From an uncultured Christensenella sp. (GTDB taxonomy: Bacteria; Bacillota; Clostridia; Christensenellales; UBA1242): a stretch of 64,000 bases of DNA. Numbering within the stretch: position 1 is the stretch's first letter; each line of letters begins with the position of its first letter. Location: assembly GCA_910586385.1 (NCBI GenBank), contig CAJUGX010000005.1, positions 1 through 64,000 on the forward strand, read 5' to 3'. Positions 27,177 through 37,044 of the stretch are shown piece by piece. The translations under genes and the position numbers were made by a program. A model generated the notes under the pieces. That model searched no databases, had not been told where the DNA came from, and was given only the letters and a program-made list of their open reading frames with translations.

Positions 27177-28490
27177 CTATTTGAGATTGAAAAATGTATC
27201 TTTTCCAAGATATTTTGCAGACGAACCAAGTTCTTCTTCAATTCTGAGAAGTTGGTTGTATTTTGCAACTCTATCAGTTCTTGAAGGAGCTCCTGTCTTG
27301 ATTTGTCCAGCATTGAGTGCAACAGAAAGATCAGCGATTGTTGTGTCTTCTGTCTCACCACTTCTGTGAGAAACAACTGCGGTATAACCCGCTCTGTTTG
27401 CCATTTGAATGGCGTTCAAAGTTTCTGTCAAAGTCCCAATTTGGTTGAGTTTGATAAGAATTGAATTTGTGACTCCAAGTTTGATACCCTTTGCAAGTCT
27501 ATCAGTGTTTGTAACAAACAAATCATCTCCAACTAGTTGAATTTTGTTTCCAAGTCTCTTTGTCATCTCTGCCCATCCTTCCCAGTCTTCTTCAGCAAGA
27601 CCATCTTCGAGTGAGATGATAGGATATTTTTCAACCATTTTTTCCCAATAAGAAATCATTTCATCACAAGAAAACTCTTCGCCAGTTTTCCAGAAATAAT
27701 ATTTCCCCTTGTGACCTTTTTTTGCAGCCTCTTCATACATTTCAGTTGCAGCAGCATCAATAGCAATTCCAAAGTCTTTTCCTGGTTTGTAGCCAGCTTT
27801 TTTGATTGCTTCAACGATTGAAGAAAGAGCCTCTTCATCGTTCTTAAGGTTTGGAGCGAAACCACCTTCATCACCAACACCAGTTGCATAACCTTTTCCT
27901 TTCAAAACAGCTTTCAAGTTGTGGAAAACTTCTGCACACATCTTCAAACATTCTTTGAAAGATTTTGCTCCGATTGGCATAATCATAAATTCTTGAACAT
28001 TGACAGAGTTGTCAGCGTGCTTTCCACCATTGAGGATGTTCATCATTGGCACAGGAAGTGTGCAAGCGTTGCATCCTCCAATATAATTGTAAAGTGAAAG
28101 TCCAGACCACTCAGCAGCAGCCTTAGCAACAGCAAGTGAAACTCCCAAAATTGCATTTGCACCAAGTTTTCCCTTGTTTGCAGTGCCGTCAAGTTTGATC
28201 ATTGCTTCATCAATTTCTGCTTGATTCAAAGCGTTCATCCCAACAATTTCTTCTCTGATAAGAGTGTTGACATTTTCAACAGCCTGTTCAACAGATTTTC
28301 CAAGATAATTTTTCTTGTCGCCATCACGAAGTTCAACCGCCTCAAAAGAACCAGTGGAAGCCCCACTTGGCACACTTGCTCTGCCAACAGTTCCGTCTTC
28401 CAAAACCACTTCAACTTCAACAGTTGGGTTTCCTCTTGAGTCCAAAATTTGTCTTGCAACAATGTCTGCAATTTCGATGTAATTTTTCAT
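27177..28490 (-). CDS. eno: Enolase
   Basis: The 437-aa glycolytic enzyme converts 2-phosphoglycerate to phosphoenolpyruvate. It starts with IADIVARQILDSRGNPTVEV, and has the magnesium/catalytic regions ISLEDGLAEEDW, LVGDDLFVTN and SHRSGETEDTTIADLSVA. The start MKNYIEI is chosen for its AAGGAGAG site six bases upstream. Length is slightly above the usual 430. Confidence 0.99.
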   Translation of the reverse strand: MKNYIEIADIVARQILDSRGNPTVEVEVVLEDGTVGRASVPSGASTGSFEAVELRDGDKKNYLGKSVEQAVENVNTLIREEIVGMNALNQAEIDEAMIKLDGTANKGKLGANAILGVSLAVAKAAAEWSGLSLYNYIGGCNACTLPVPMMNILNGGKHADNSVNVQEFMIMPIGAKSFKECLKMCAEVFHNLKAVLKGKGYATGVGDEGGFAPNLKNDEEALSSIVEAIKKAGYKPGKDFGIAIDAAATEMYEEAAKKGHKGKYYFWKTGEEFSCDEMISYWEKMVEKYPIISLEDGLAEEDWEGWAEMTKRLGNKIQLVGDDLFVTNTDRLAKGIKLGVTNSILIKLNQIGTLTETLNAIQMANRAGYTAVVSHRSGETEDTTIADLSVALNAGQIKTGAPSRTDRVAKYNQLLRIEEELGSSAKYLGKDTFFNLK

Positions 28491-28729
28491 AATCTCTCCT
28501 TTTCTTTTAATCAAAAATATTATACCGCTCTTCCCTTCTTCAAGTCAAACAAACTCACACGAAAAAAGAAAAAGAGCCGTGGGAAAATCACAACTCCTTT
28601 TTTTTCGAAAACAAATTGGATTGCATTCTAAATTTTTTATGATGAAACATAACAGCATGTCATACATTCAAAAAAACTTAAAAACATTGCCAAGAAACCG
28701 ACCTTTTTCATCAAAGTGGCACATGGTGC

Positions 28730-28969
28730 CTACATGCTTTCGTGAATTGTACGAGAAATCACTTCATCTTGTTGCTGTTTTGTCAACTTGTTGAAGTTTA
28801 CTGCATACCCAGACACCCTGATTGTAAGTTGTGGATATTTTTCAGGATGCTTTTGAGCATCAAGCAATGTTTCACGATTGAAAACATTGACATTGAGGTG
28901 GTGTCCACCCTCTCCACAATAAGTGTCGAGCATTGTTACGAGATTGTCAACTTGATTTTTGCTTGCCAT
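28730..28969 (-). CDS. Separate glycyl-radical domain of pyruvate formate-lyase
   Basis: The 79-aa protein is the C-terminal end of PFL: HHLNVNVFNRETLLDA, EKYPQLTIRVSGYAVNF (the Gly of RVSGYAV carries the radical) and QQQDEVISRTIHESM. It starts 15 bases after the pflB stop with its own AAAGGAGG site. In E. coli the similar protein YfiD/GrcA is a repair part for a complete PFL; here the partner lacks this domain, so it should be an essential subunit. The two together add up to the length of normal PFL. No terminator with a clear T run was found after it. Confidence 0.93.
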   Translation of the reverse strand: MASKNQVDNLVTMLDTYCGEGGHHLNVNVFNRETLLDAQKHPEKYPQLTIRVSGYAVNFNKLTKQQQDEVISRTIHESM

Positions 28970-28984
28970 ATTTCTTTTCCTCCT

Positions 28985-31021
28985 TTAATCTTCATCTTTT
29001 CCCAAAGAATTTGGTGTAATCGAGAATGTGTTTGAGATCCCATCTCGAGAATACTCATAAGGTAATTTCCTCACACTTTCAAGAGATGCAAGTGCACCAT
29101 GCTCATCTCTTCCATGCATTGGATTTGCTCCTGGTGCGAGTGCCTGCCCAGCCTTTCTTCCATCTGGCGTACTTCCAGTCTTTTGACCATAAACAACATT
29201 TGATGTGATTGTCAAGATTGACATAGTTGGCACTGACTCTCTATAAGTGTGATGACTTGAAATTTTCTTCATGAAAGTCTTAACGAGCCAAACAGCGATT
29301 TCATCAACTCTGTCATCGTTGTTGCCATACTTTGGATAATCACCCTCAATGCGATAATCAGTCACAATTCCAAACTCGTTTCTGATTGGATAAACATTTG
29401 CATATTTGATTGCAGAAAGTGAGTCAACACAACATGAAAGCCCAGCAATTCCAGTCGCAAAAAATCTTCTCACCTTTGTGTCATGGAGTGCCATTTCAAG
29501 TGCCTCATAAGAATATTTGTCGTGCATATAGTGAATGAGGTTGAGCACATTGACATAAAGTCCAGCAAGCCAAGTCATCATCGTGTCAAATTTGTCCAAA
29601 ACATCTTCATATTGCAACTTTCCATCGCCCAAAACTGGGGCAAACTTTGGAGCGACCTGCATTGGTTTGCCTGTCACCTTGTCAAGCATAAGTTCATCAA
29701 CGCCACCGTTGATTGCATAAAGCAAACATTTTGCAAGGTTTGCTCTTGCACCAAAGAACTGCATATCTTTTCCAACTCTCATGCAAGAAACACAACATGC
29801 GATTGCATAATCATCACCCATTTCAGGTCTCATCAAATCATCTGATTCATATTGGATTGAAGATGTGTCGATTGAAATCTTTGCACAGAATTTTTTGAAG
29901 TTTTCAGGCAAATTCTTTGACCAAAGCACAGTGAGGTTTGGTTCTGGTGCTGGACCAAGGTTGACAAGAGTGTGAAGCACACGGAAAGAGTTCTTTGTGA
30001 CAAGAGTTCTTCCGTCAACTCCCATTCCTCCGATTGATTCTGTCACCCAAGTTGGATCCCCAGAAAACAATTCATTGTATGATTGGATTCTCATAAACTT
30101 GACAATTCTAAGTTTAATAACAAATTGATCAATAAGTTCTTGCGCTTCTTTTTCAGAAATCACTCCATTTTTCAAATCCCTTTCAATAAAGATATCAAGG
30201 AAAGTAGAATTTCTTCCGATTGACATTGCTGCACCATTTTGATCTTTCACCGCTGCCAAATATCCAAAGTACAAAAATTGGATTGCTTCTTTGGCATTTT
30301 TTGCAGGTCTTGAAATGTCGTATCCATACTTCTCAGCCATAAGTTTCAAACTCTTGAGTGCCTTAATCTGCTCAGAAAGTTCTTCTCTATCTCTGATTTT
30401 GTTGTCAACCATTTCGCCATCAAGATTGCTCTTGTCTTCTTCTTTCTTTTTGATGAGATAATCCACACCATAAAGAGCCACTCTTCTGTAGTCTCCAATG
30501 ATTCTTCCTCTTCCATATGTGTCAGGAAGTCCTGTCAAAATATGTGCAGAACGAGCGTGTCTCATCTCTTCTGTGTAAGCGTCAAAAACGCCGTCATTGT
30601 GAGTTTTTCTATACTTAACAAAAAATTCCTTAACTTGTGGGTCGAGTTGGTACCCATACATATTGAGTGCCTGTTCGGCCATTTTTATTCCACCAAAAGG
30701 CATAAGAGCACGTTTGAAAGCCTCATCAGTCTGAAGACCAACAATTTTTTCCAAATCTTTGTCAATGTATCCCGCTTCGTGACTGTTTACTTGTGAGACA
30801 ATCTTTGTGTCAGCGTTAAGCACCCCACCATTTTCTCTTTCCTTTTTGGTAAGATCCATAATCTTTTCCCAGAGTTTTTTTGTGTCCTCTGTTGCACCTT
30901 CCAAAAAGGCATCATCACCTGTGTATGGAGTGTAATTTTTTTGAATGAAATCTCTCACATCGATTTCATCATTACTCCATTTGCCAAGGTTGAAACCTTC
31001 CCATTCTTTCATAAAATTCAT
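28985..31021 (-). CDS. pflB: Pyruvate formate-lyase, body lacking the glycyl-radical domain
   Basis: The 678-aa protein is PFL from its N-terminus (MKEWEGFNLGKW) to just after ITPNSLGKDED, where full-length PFL continues for about 80 residues. The active-site cysteine pair is present in YAIACCVSCM, followed by FFGARANLAK. PFL makes acetyl-CoA and formate from pyruvate plus CoA without oxygen. The missing glycyl-radical region is supplied by the next gene. It overlaps the thioredoxin-like gene by four bases (ATGA). Confidence 0.97.
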   Translation of the reverse strand: MNFMKEWEGFNLGKWSNDEIDVRDFIQKNYTPYTGDDAFLEGATEDTKKLWEKIMDLTKKERENGGVLNADTKIVSQVNSHEAGYIDKDLEKIVGLQTDEAFKRALMPFGGIKMAEQALNMYGYQLDPQVKEFFVKYRKTHNDGVFDAYTEEMRHARSAHILTGLPDTYGRGRIIGDYRRVALYGVDYLIKKKEEDKSNLDGEMVDNKIRDREELSEQIKALKSLKLMAEKYGYDISRPAKNAKEAIQFLYFGYLAAVKDQNGAAMSIGRNSTFLDIFIERDLKNGVISEKEAQELIDQFVIKLRIVKFMRIQSYNELFSGDPTWVTESIGGMGVDGRTLVTKNSFRVLHTLVNLGPAPEPNLTVLWSKNLPENFKKFCAKISIDTSSIQYESDDLMRPEMGDDYAIACCVSCMRVGKDMQFFGARANLAKCLLYAINGGVDELMLDKVTGKPMQVAPKFAPVLGDGKLQYEDVLDKFDTMMTWLAGLYVNVLNLIHYMHDKYSYEALEMALHDTKVRRFFATGIAGLSCCVDSLSAIKYANVYPIRNEFGIVTDYRIEGDYPKYGNNDDRVDEIAVWLVKTFMKKISSHHTYRESVPTMSILTITSNVVYGQKTGSTPDGRKAGQALAPGANPMHGRDEHGALASLESVRKLPYEYSRDGISNTFSITPNSLGKDED

Positions 31022-31350
31022 TTTCGTTCTCCTATAAGTTTTTTACAATCTCCAATTTTTGCATCAATCCAAAGGCTCAAAATTTCCTCTGGTACAAATC
31101 CCTTGCATCTTGCTTTTTCTTCCCCATCAAGACACACCAAAAGTGTTGGCACTTCAACAATTTCAAAACCACTCAAAAGTTCTTTTGTGTCGTGCCCCGC
31201 TTCAATGTGGAAAAATTTGCAATCTCCTCTCTCTCGCACAATTTTTGAAACAAGTGGCAAAAGTGAGAAACAATTTGCACATGACTCTCCAGAAACTTCA
31301 ACAAGACATATTCCGTCAAGTCCCCTTTTGTATTCATCAAATGAAATCAT
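31018..31350 (-). CDS. Thioredoxin-like protein inside the pfl operon
   Basis: The 110-aa protein has a thioredoxin fold outline: LVEVSGESCANCFSLLP with a CxxC pair (Cys24, Cys27) and the cis-Pro region EIVEVPTLLVCLDG. The active site CANC differs from the usual CGPC. It overlaps both pflA and pflB by ATGA, so it is co-translated with them. A role in reducing PFL thiols or supporting its activation is inference from position. Confidence 0.8.
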   Translation of the reverse strand: MISFDEYKRGLDGICLVEVSGESCANCFSLLPLVSKIVRERGDCKFFHIEAGHDTKELLSGFEIVEVPTLLVCLDGEEKARCKGFVPEEILSLWIDAKIGDCKKLIGERK

Positions 31351-32078
31351 TTTTCACCTCGCAGAATCTTTCTTGCAAAATCAACTTGCTCTTTGCTTGG
31401 CGTCTTGACGCCATCAAGCGGATAAGGGATATTCAGTTTTTTGTACTTTGGGACACCCATTGTATGATATGGCAACACCTCAATTTTTTCGACAGTTTTG
31501 AGTGTATCCAAAAATGCTCTCAACCCTCTCAAATCCTGTTCGTCTGTCGTAAGCCCAGGGACAAGCACATATCTCACCCACATTGAGTTGTCATGGTCGC
31601 TCAAAAACTTTGCGAAAGCAAGAGTGTTGTCATTTGGGACACCAGTCAAATCCTTGTGCTTTGCAGAAGAGATATGTTTGATGTCAAGCAAAAACAAATC
31701 AGTATACTTCAAAAGTGCGAGATGCTTTTGCACACATTCTTCACGCTTACTATCAAACATAAAGCCAGAAGTGTCAACAGCGGTATGCACACCCGCCTCT
31801 TTGAACTTCTTCAAAAGTTCGATGCAGAAGTCCATTTGAAGAAGAGGTTCGCCCCCAGTGAGCGTGATTCCGCCACCTTTGCTGAAATAGTTTTTGTATT
31901 TCATTGCCTGCTCGAAAAGTTCGTCCACTTCCACTGCTTTGCCATTTCCAACAGCCCAAGAGTCAGGGTTGTGACAATATTTGCACCTAAGCGGACAGCC
32001 TTGCATAAAGATGACAAATCTTATGCCAGGTCCATCGACTGTGCCAAGCGATTCAGTTGAATGAATAAAACCTTGCAT
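31347..32078 (-). CDS. pflA: Pyruvate formate-lyase activating enzyme (radical SAM)
   Basis: The 243-aa protein has the radical SAM cluster motif GCPLRCKYCHN, the opening STESLGTVDGPGIRFVIFMQ and GGITLTGGEPLLQ. It uses SAM and a 4Fe-4S cluster to abstract hydrogen from the PFL glycine. The start MQGFIHS is preceded by GAAAGGGTG; a longer in-frame start adds an unrelated 32 residues. First gene of pflA-trx-pflB-glycyl domain. Confidence 0.97.
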   Translation of the reverse strand: MQGFIHSTESLGTVDGPGIRFVIFMQGCPLRCKYCHNPDSWAVGNGKAVEVDELFEQAMKYKNYFSKGGGITLTGGEPLLQMDFCIELLKKFKEAGVHTAVDTSGFMFDSKREECVQKHLALLKYTDLFLLDIKHISSAKHKDLTGVPNDNTLAFAKFLSDHDNSMWVRYVLVPGLTTDEQDLRGLRAFLDTLKTVEKIEVLPYHTMGVPKYKKLNIPYPLDGVKTPSKEQVDFARKILRGEK

Positions 32079-32190
32079 CACCCTTTCTCCCAAAGTCCAA
32101 ATGCCTTTTTGACATTGCAATTCAGTATACAACAATCCTGCCCACCATGTCAAAATTCTAACGCTGTATTTCAAAATATTTTAATAAAAA

Positions 32191-32210
32191 AGAGGGATTA
32201 TAAACCCTCT
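32191..32210 (-). terminator. Terminator overlapping the end of the MBL-fold gene
   Basis: AGAGGG-tttataat-CCCTCT then T6 on the minus strand; the TAA stop is in the loop. Confidence 0.85.
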
Positions 32211-33006
32211 ATGATTTCCAAGTCATCCGGTGCATAGATTTCTCCAGAAAAAACCGACCTCGCCTCTTTCAAATATCTTTGTTTTCTGTCACCATCTTTG
32301 TCGTCATCTCCATGCCACAAAATCAACTTTTTTGCCCCAAGTTTTTGTGCAATCTGCCCACACTCTTTTGCTGTCCTGTGCTTATTTAATTGAATTGAAT
32401 ATTTTTCCCTCTGTTTCTCCACACAAAATGCTTCAAGACACAAAGTTTGTTGATTGGAAAATTTTGAATATAAGCCTTCTGCAAGAGGCACGTCTCCAGC
32501 AAAAACAAAGCCTTTCTCTTTTACGAAAAAGCCCATTTGTGGAAAGTCTTTTTCAACGCATCTTGTATCAAAAAATTCAACATCAAGTCCACAAATATTT
32601 TCATGTTGCCCGTCCACAACTTCTTTCAAAACAAGCCTGTTGTTGTCAATCAATTTGTTCCAAACTTTCTCACCGATTGTTGCTTTGCAAATCATCTCAA
32701 CAGCATCCAAACAAACTCTGCTTCCAAACAATGTGAATGGTTTTCTTTCTATCCCTTTAAGAAAGTTCAACATAACCCCAATTCTTATAACCCAAACAAC
32801 CCCAAGCAAATGGTCTGTATGGCAGTGTGTCAAAAAACCAAAGTTTAATTTGTTTATGTCAATGTTCGATTTTTCCAACTGACTTAAAATTCGGTTTCCA
32901 CCGCCAGCGTCAACCAGCAATCTCCCCCCCCGTTTTCCAAAACAAAACAGGTGTTGTAATTTTTCGTCACGTCGGCATGACCAGTCCCCAAACAATAAAG
33001 TTTCAT
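32198..33006 (-). pseudogene. MBL-fold hydrolase (RNase Z-like), frameshifted at a G8 tract
   Basis: The metallo-beta-lactamase fold protein starts MKLYCLGTGHADVTKN at 33006 with GGAGG upstream, reads to CFVLENGG, then loses frame at eight G (32924-32931). In the next frame RLLVDAGGGNRIL and the metal motif THCHTDHLLG continue without stops to 32198, including FAGDVPLA and the late His region LILWHGDD. Six or nine G would restore one protein of about 268 residues. This could be a phase-variable off state, a recent mutation or a homopolymer error. Confidence 0.85.
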
Positions 33007-33201
33007 CCTATTTCCTCCAACTTCTTTCAACAGAATATGACAAAAGATTGAAGTCTTTGTCAAACACAAAATTTCCATTTATTCTTTTAACTTCCCAAAT
33101 AATAGGAAGCCCAAATTTGTTATCCGGAAACATATTTACAAATGTTCTCACCTTTCATAAACTCATCAAAAATGAAGGTTTTTTTCTTCAACAATCTTGT
33201 T

Positions 33202-36200
33202 TTATTTTTTCTTTGATGCGGGCTTCTTTGCAGAAGTTGAAGTAGTCTTTGCCTTCGCCCCTTTGCTTTCCGTCTTTTCTGTTGTGATCGTTGGTTTCTT
33301 GGTCGCAGTTTGAGGTTTCTTTGCAGCAACTTTCTTTGCAGAAGGTGAAGCGCTTACATACCCTTTTTCATTTTGCTTTTCCGCTTTCTTCGCATCTCTT
33401 TTCTTTTGTTTTTCTTCCTTTTTCTTTGCTTTTTTTGCAAGCGTCTCAGGAGAAGTTTGTTTTTCCAACTTGAAGAGATTGTTTATCCATTCTCTAAACT
33501 TTGGAAGTGTGAAATAGAGCACCATAAACACAACGGTCAAAACAAACAACACACAGAAAATTGCAAGAGCAATTCCAAGGGCTCTTTCTTTGTAGATATT
33601 TCCCACATTCAACATAGTTGCACCATAATTTAATGACATATATTTTATTTCAACCCCCTTGTTGTCTTTTGTTTTGATTTCAATGGTGTGATTTTTGTTT
33701 TTGAGTTTGCCAGAAGCATACACAAGTTGCGATGATTTTTCGTCGCCTGACAAATTCACTTTTGCATCCAATTTTCCATCAATGTAAACTTCAAAACTTC
33801 CTGCATCTTCGAAAGTGTTTGCATAGATGTTGAAATTTGTCCCCTTGAACTTTGTCACAAGAGTGCTGTCCTTTTTCGTTGAAACGACACTTCCGCTGTT
33901 TCCGTTTGTTTCAAAACCTTTTGTGTGGAAAATCTCGTTTGCAGAAGGTGAGATCACATATTCTGCAACCCCATTGAAGCCAGCGTTCAATTCACTTATA
34001 ACTGAGAAATAATCTCCATTTACCATTCCTGTCGTCTTCTTAACAACAAGTTTCAAATATCTTGCACTCGTCATGTCAAAGTTGATTACCGCTCTTCTGT
34101 TTGAATAAGTGAGTGAATCAATCTTTTTCAAAAGGCTATATTTTTTGCCATCAGTTGAACCATAAAGTTCACACTCAACAATACAACTGTTTGAATTGTT
34201 TCTGGTGTAAATCTCAAAGAAATTGATTTTGTTGGATTTTTTCATATCCAAAATATAAATGTGAGGCATTGGAGTTCTTGTGCTTGAATTTGTATAATTT
34301 GAATGATAAATTGTGTTTATATCTCCATCAACCAAAACATTTGGATCAATATTCCCATGTGGACTTGGAGCAGAGACAATTTCCCACCCATCTTTTGACA
34401 CATAGTTTGATTTTGTAAAATTTTTCACGCTTGTCAAAAACTTTGGTTGCCATCCAAAAGTTTGGATTTTCTTCAAATCTGCCGAGTCATAATTTGGCAA
34501 AATTATACTTGAAGATGGAATATCGACCGCTCTTATTTGTTCTGGCAACAAGACTCCCACATTCAAAGATCCTACGCCACCAGCGTTGAGCAAATAGGTT
34601 GTAAATGGAACAACTTCATTTTCTAAAAGGTTAAGTTCGAAATAATTGTCTGATTGATAATTTGCCGTATACGCAGTTGTCTTGATAGTGTATGTTTCCC
34701 CATCTTTCTTGGCATCAACTCTTCCAATATCATCAGATTTCAGATAGAACCTATATGTGCCAGTCTGTGGTGCGACATAACTAAAGGTCGTCTCAACATA
34801 ATCTTTTTTGTTTCCACTATTGAAACTTGCTTTTCCAGCAACTGCAGAATATTCAACCCTCGTTTCAGAAACTTCCTTGCTGTTGTCAATCGCATCCTGG
34901 AGAGTTGTTGCACTGACACCTTCCCAAACCTTTGATTTAGAGTTTTTGTAAGAAAACTCTAGTCTGATAGGAAGCATATTAAGAAGTCCATTCGAAAGTT
35001 GGCAAACAACACCAAACACATCTCCATTGACAAGTTTCTTTGGTGGAGTATAAATGTACTTCGTGCCAGAAACTTTCTTAATTGTGCCATACTTTGGCTT
35101 GGTTACCGACACAATCGTAAATTTCCCTGTGCTTATTATGTTGTTTGAAAGTTCAAACTCTGTTGGCGCACCCGCACTTACAACATGAGCACCCGCACTT
35201 CTTGCATCTCCAACTCCATTTGAAAATTTGCAGGCTATTGGAACAAACTCTTTCAACTTAGACATTTTCTTCAGTTGACTTTTTGAGAACATATCATTTG
35301 TGATATTTGCACTGAAATATTCATTTAGAAATTTTCTAAAGTCCATACCATAGACAACAATCAATCTATAAGCAAACTCTGAGCGATTCGTCCCCGTTGA
35401 AACTTCGTTATAGTTCTTGACTTCTGCATGAGAATAAATGTACTGCAAAAATTTTTCCGGGCCAAACTGATGCAAAATCACAGAATAAAGTCCCAAACAC
35501 CAAAAAGGATCTCCTCCCGCATTGCTATAATCTTCAAATTTGTTTTTTGCTCTTATCACTGACAATAAAGAATTGTATGGATGTGTATATTCTCCATGTT
35601 CAACACCACTTGTTTGATTTGGATTTATGTTGCAAGTGAGAGCATAATTGAGAAGAATCAAAACATTGTTTCTCACTTCACCCTCAACACCAGGCTCCAT
35701 TCCATAAACTTTTCCAAATGCTCCTTGATTTGCATGTTGATGTCCAAGTTCATGAAAGGTCATCCATTCCCCTCTTGCCTTCAAATTTGCAAAGTTTAGA
35801 CAGTTGTACATGTCTGATGATGGCATTGCCGAATCCTGTCCACTCAACGCAACTGCCGCCCCAGCAGGGACATACGTGTCATATCTAAGGATGTTCGGAT
35901 AGTTGTAAACCCTTCCGAGAAGAGACACATTAATGGCAAAATTTGAATGCCACATATACGCAACTTTAAGAATATCGTCTGTTTGTCTCATCGCTGCTGC
36001 TGGTCCAATAAGTTGACCATTCTCAACATCAAGCGAGCACAAAAGACCAGGAGCATTTCTGAGATATTCTTCAAACTCATCCACACTTGTCACTCCCAAA
36101 ATAAAGTGTGGGGTCTCGACGCAACCAGTGATTTCAATCTCAACTGCTGTAGTGAGGTTTGAACAATCAATGTACAAAGCCCCGCCAAAAATACATCCAA

Positions 36201-37038
36201 TTTTGTATTCTCTTTCGTTTTCAGTCATATAGAAGTTTGCCATTTGATAAGCAATTTCGACATTGCACCCTTCAATGTGTCCATGTACTTTTATGTCAAG
36301 AGATTCATAATCTGGATTTGCCTTTTTTGATTCTTCAATGATTCGATTGTCATAAGTATTGAAATCAACAGCCCATCCAATAGATTGTTGAAGCCCAGTG
36401 AAAAGTCTTAATCTTTCTCCAGACTTAAGCCCCTTAACTTTCACTGTAGCAACTTCACCAGCAGGCAAATAAAGCCCTGTCGTCAAATAATATTTTTTGA
36501 TGCTGCCCGTATATTCTGGATCTGTAACAATGCGCTTTTTCACTGCATTATCCTCAACAGGGATTGATCCATACTGTCTGTCAGCAGCAGGATGTTTTTT
36601 CATCAAACCATTTTCTGCCAAATCTTGTGCAACACCACCATAATACATCGCCTGACGTAAGAGCATATACTTTTCAAAAACAGTCATTGTCTTTGTGCGG
36701 CCAGTCGCAGCAGGATAAGATGCAGGATCAAAAGTGTATGTTGCCGTGCTAAGTTCACCAGTTGAAAAATTGCTTGGCAGCGTAAATGTGTCAGACATCA
36801 CTTCTGGAGCGCTTCTTGGCAATCCTCTTTCCAAAACCTCCAAAAAAGGTTGACGAAGAGTCACTTTTTGGTTTTGTATATCTTCAAAATCATAAAGCGT
36901 TGATCCGTGAGAGATAGGGGCGGAAAGTGTCACTCCTTTGTACTCTCCTTTTGAACAACCAACAAATGTGCCTATGCACAAAACCATGCCAAGCACCAAA
37001 CTAAAAATTTTCAATTTTGTATTTCGTCTTTTTTTCAT
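33202..37038 (-). CDS. Large surface lipoprotein with M60-like peptidase and discoidin domains
   Basis: The 1278-aa protein has a lipoprotein signal ending FVGC (Cys28), an N-terminal beta-rich region, an M60-type metallopeptidase with FHELGHQHAN (about residue 435) and a downstream Glu in GMEPGVEGEV, a PA14-like region (about 755-800), an F5/8 type C (discoidin) region (about 920-1040), a further carbohydrate-binding-like region, a C-terminal helix (about 1150-1175) and a Lys/Ala-rich cytoplasmic tail of about 90 residues. M60 enzymes often cut mucin-like glycoproteins. Lipid anchor plus C-terminal helix in one protein is unusual. The ATG has no Shine-Dalgarno sequence and lies six bases after a -10 box. 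Confidence 0.88.
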   Translation of the reverse strand: MKKRRNTKLKIFSLVLGMVLCIGTFVGCSKGEYKGVTLSAPISHGSTLYDFEDIQNQKVTLRQPFLEVLERGLPRSAPEVMSDTFTLPSNFSTGELSTATYTFDPASYPAATGRTKTMTVFEKYMLLRQAMYYGGVAQDLAENGLMKKHPAADRQYGSIPVEDNAVKKRIVTDPEYTGSIKKYYLTTGLYLPAGEVATVKVKGLKSGERLRLFTGLQQSIGWAVDFNTYDNRIIEESKKANPDYESLDIKVHGHIEGCNVEIAYQMANFYMTENEREYKIGCIFGGALYIDCSNLTTAVEIEITGCVETPHFILGVTSVDEFEEYLRNAPGLLCSLDVENGQLIGPAAAMRQTDDILKVAYMWHSNFAINVSLLGRVYNYPNILRYDTYVPAGAAVALSGQDSAMPSSDMYNCLNFANLKARGEWMTFHELGHQHANQGAFGKVYGMEPGVEGEVRNNVLILLNYALTCNINPNQTSGVEHGEYTHPYNSLLSVIRAKNKFEDYSNAGGDPFWCLGLYSVILHQFGPEKFLQYIYSHAEVKNYNEVSTGTNRSEFAYRLIVVYGMDFRKFLNEYFSANITNDMFSKSQLKKMSKLKEFVPIACKFSNGVGDARSAGAHVVSAGAPTEFELSNNIISTGKFTIVSVTKPKYGTIKKVSGTKYIYTPPKKLVNGDVFGVVCQLSNGLLNMLPIRLEFSYKNSKSKVWEGVSATTLQDAIDNSKEVSETRVEYSAVAGKASFNSGNKKDYVETTFSYVAPQTGTYRFYLKSDDIGRVDAKKDGETYTIKTTAYTANYQSDNYFELNLLENEVVPFTTYLLNAGGVGSLNVGVLLPEQIRAVDIPSSSIILPNYDSADLKKIQTFGWQPKFLTSVKNFTKSNYVSKDGWEIVSAPSPHGNIDPNVLVDGDINTIYHSNYTNSSTRTPMPHIYILDMKKSNKINFFEIYTRNNSNSCIVECELYGSTDGKKYSLLKKIDSLTYSNRRAVINFDMTSARYLKLVVKKTTGMVNGDYFSVISELNAGFNGVAEYVISPSANEIFHTKGFETNGNSGSVVSTKKDSTLVTKFKGTNFNIYANTFEDAGSFEVYIDGKLDAKVNLSGDEKSSQLVYASGKLKNKNHTIEIKTKDNKGVEIKYMSLNYGATMLNVGNIYKERALGIALAIFCVLFVLTVVFMVLYFTLPKFREWINNLFKLEKQTSPETLAKKAKKKEEKQKKRDAKKAEKQNEKGYVSASPSAKKVAAKKPQTATKKPTITTEKTESKGAKAKTTSTSAKKPASKKK

Positions 37039-37044
37039 ATTATT

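Noticed and set aside
28705..28725. GGCAC-cat-GTGCC hairpin after the glycyl-radical gene as its terminator.
   Set aside because: No T run follows directly, so it is not convincing as an intrinsic terminator.
28970..28984. The pflB split could be a sequencing frameshift.
   Set aside because: There is a proper stop codon, an AAAGGAGG ribosome-binding site and an ATG, and the small protein has its own N-terminus; no single-base change would fuse the frames.
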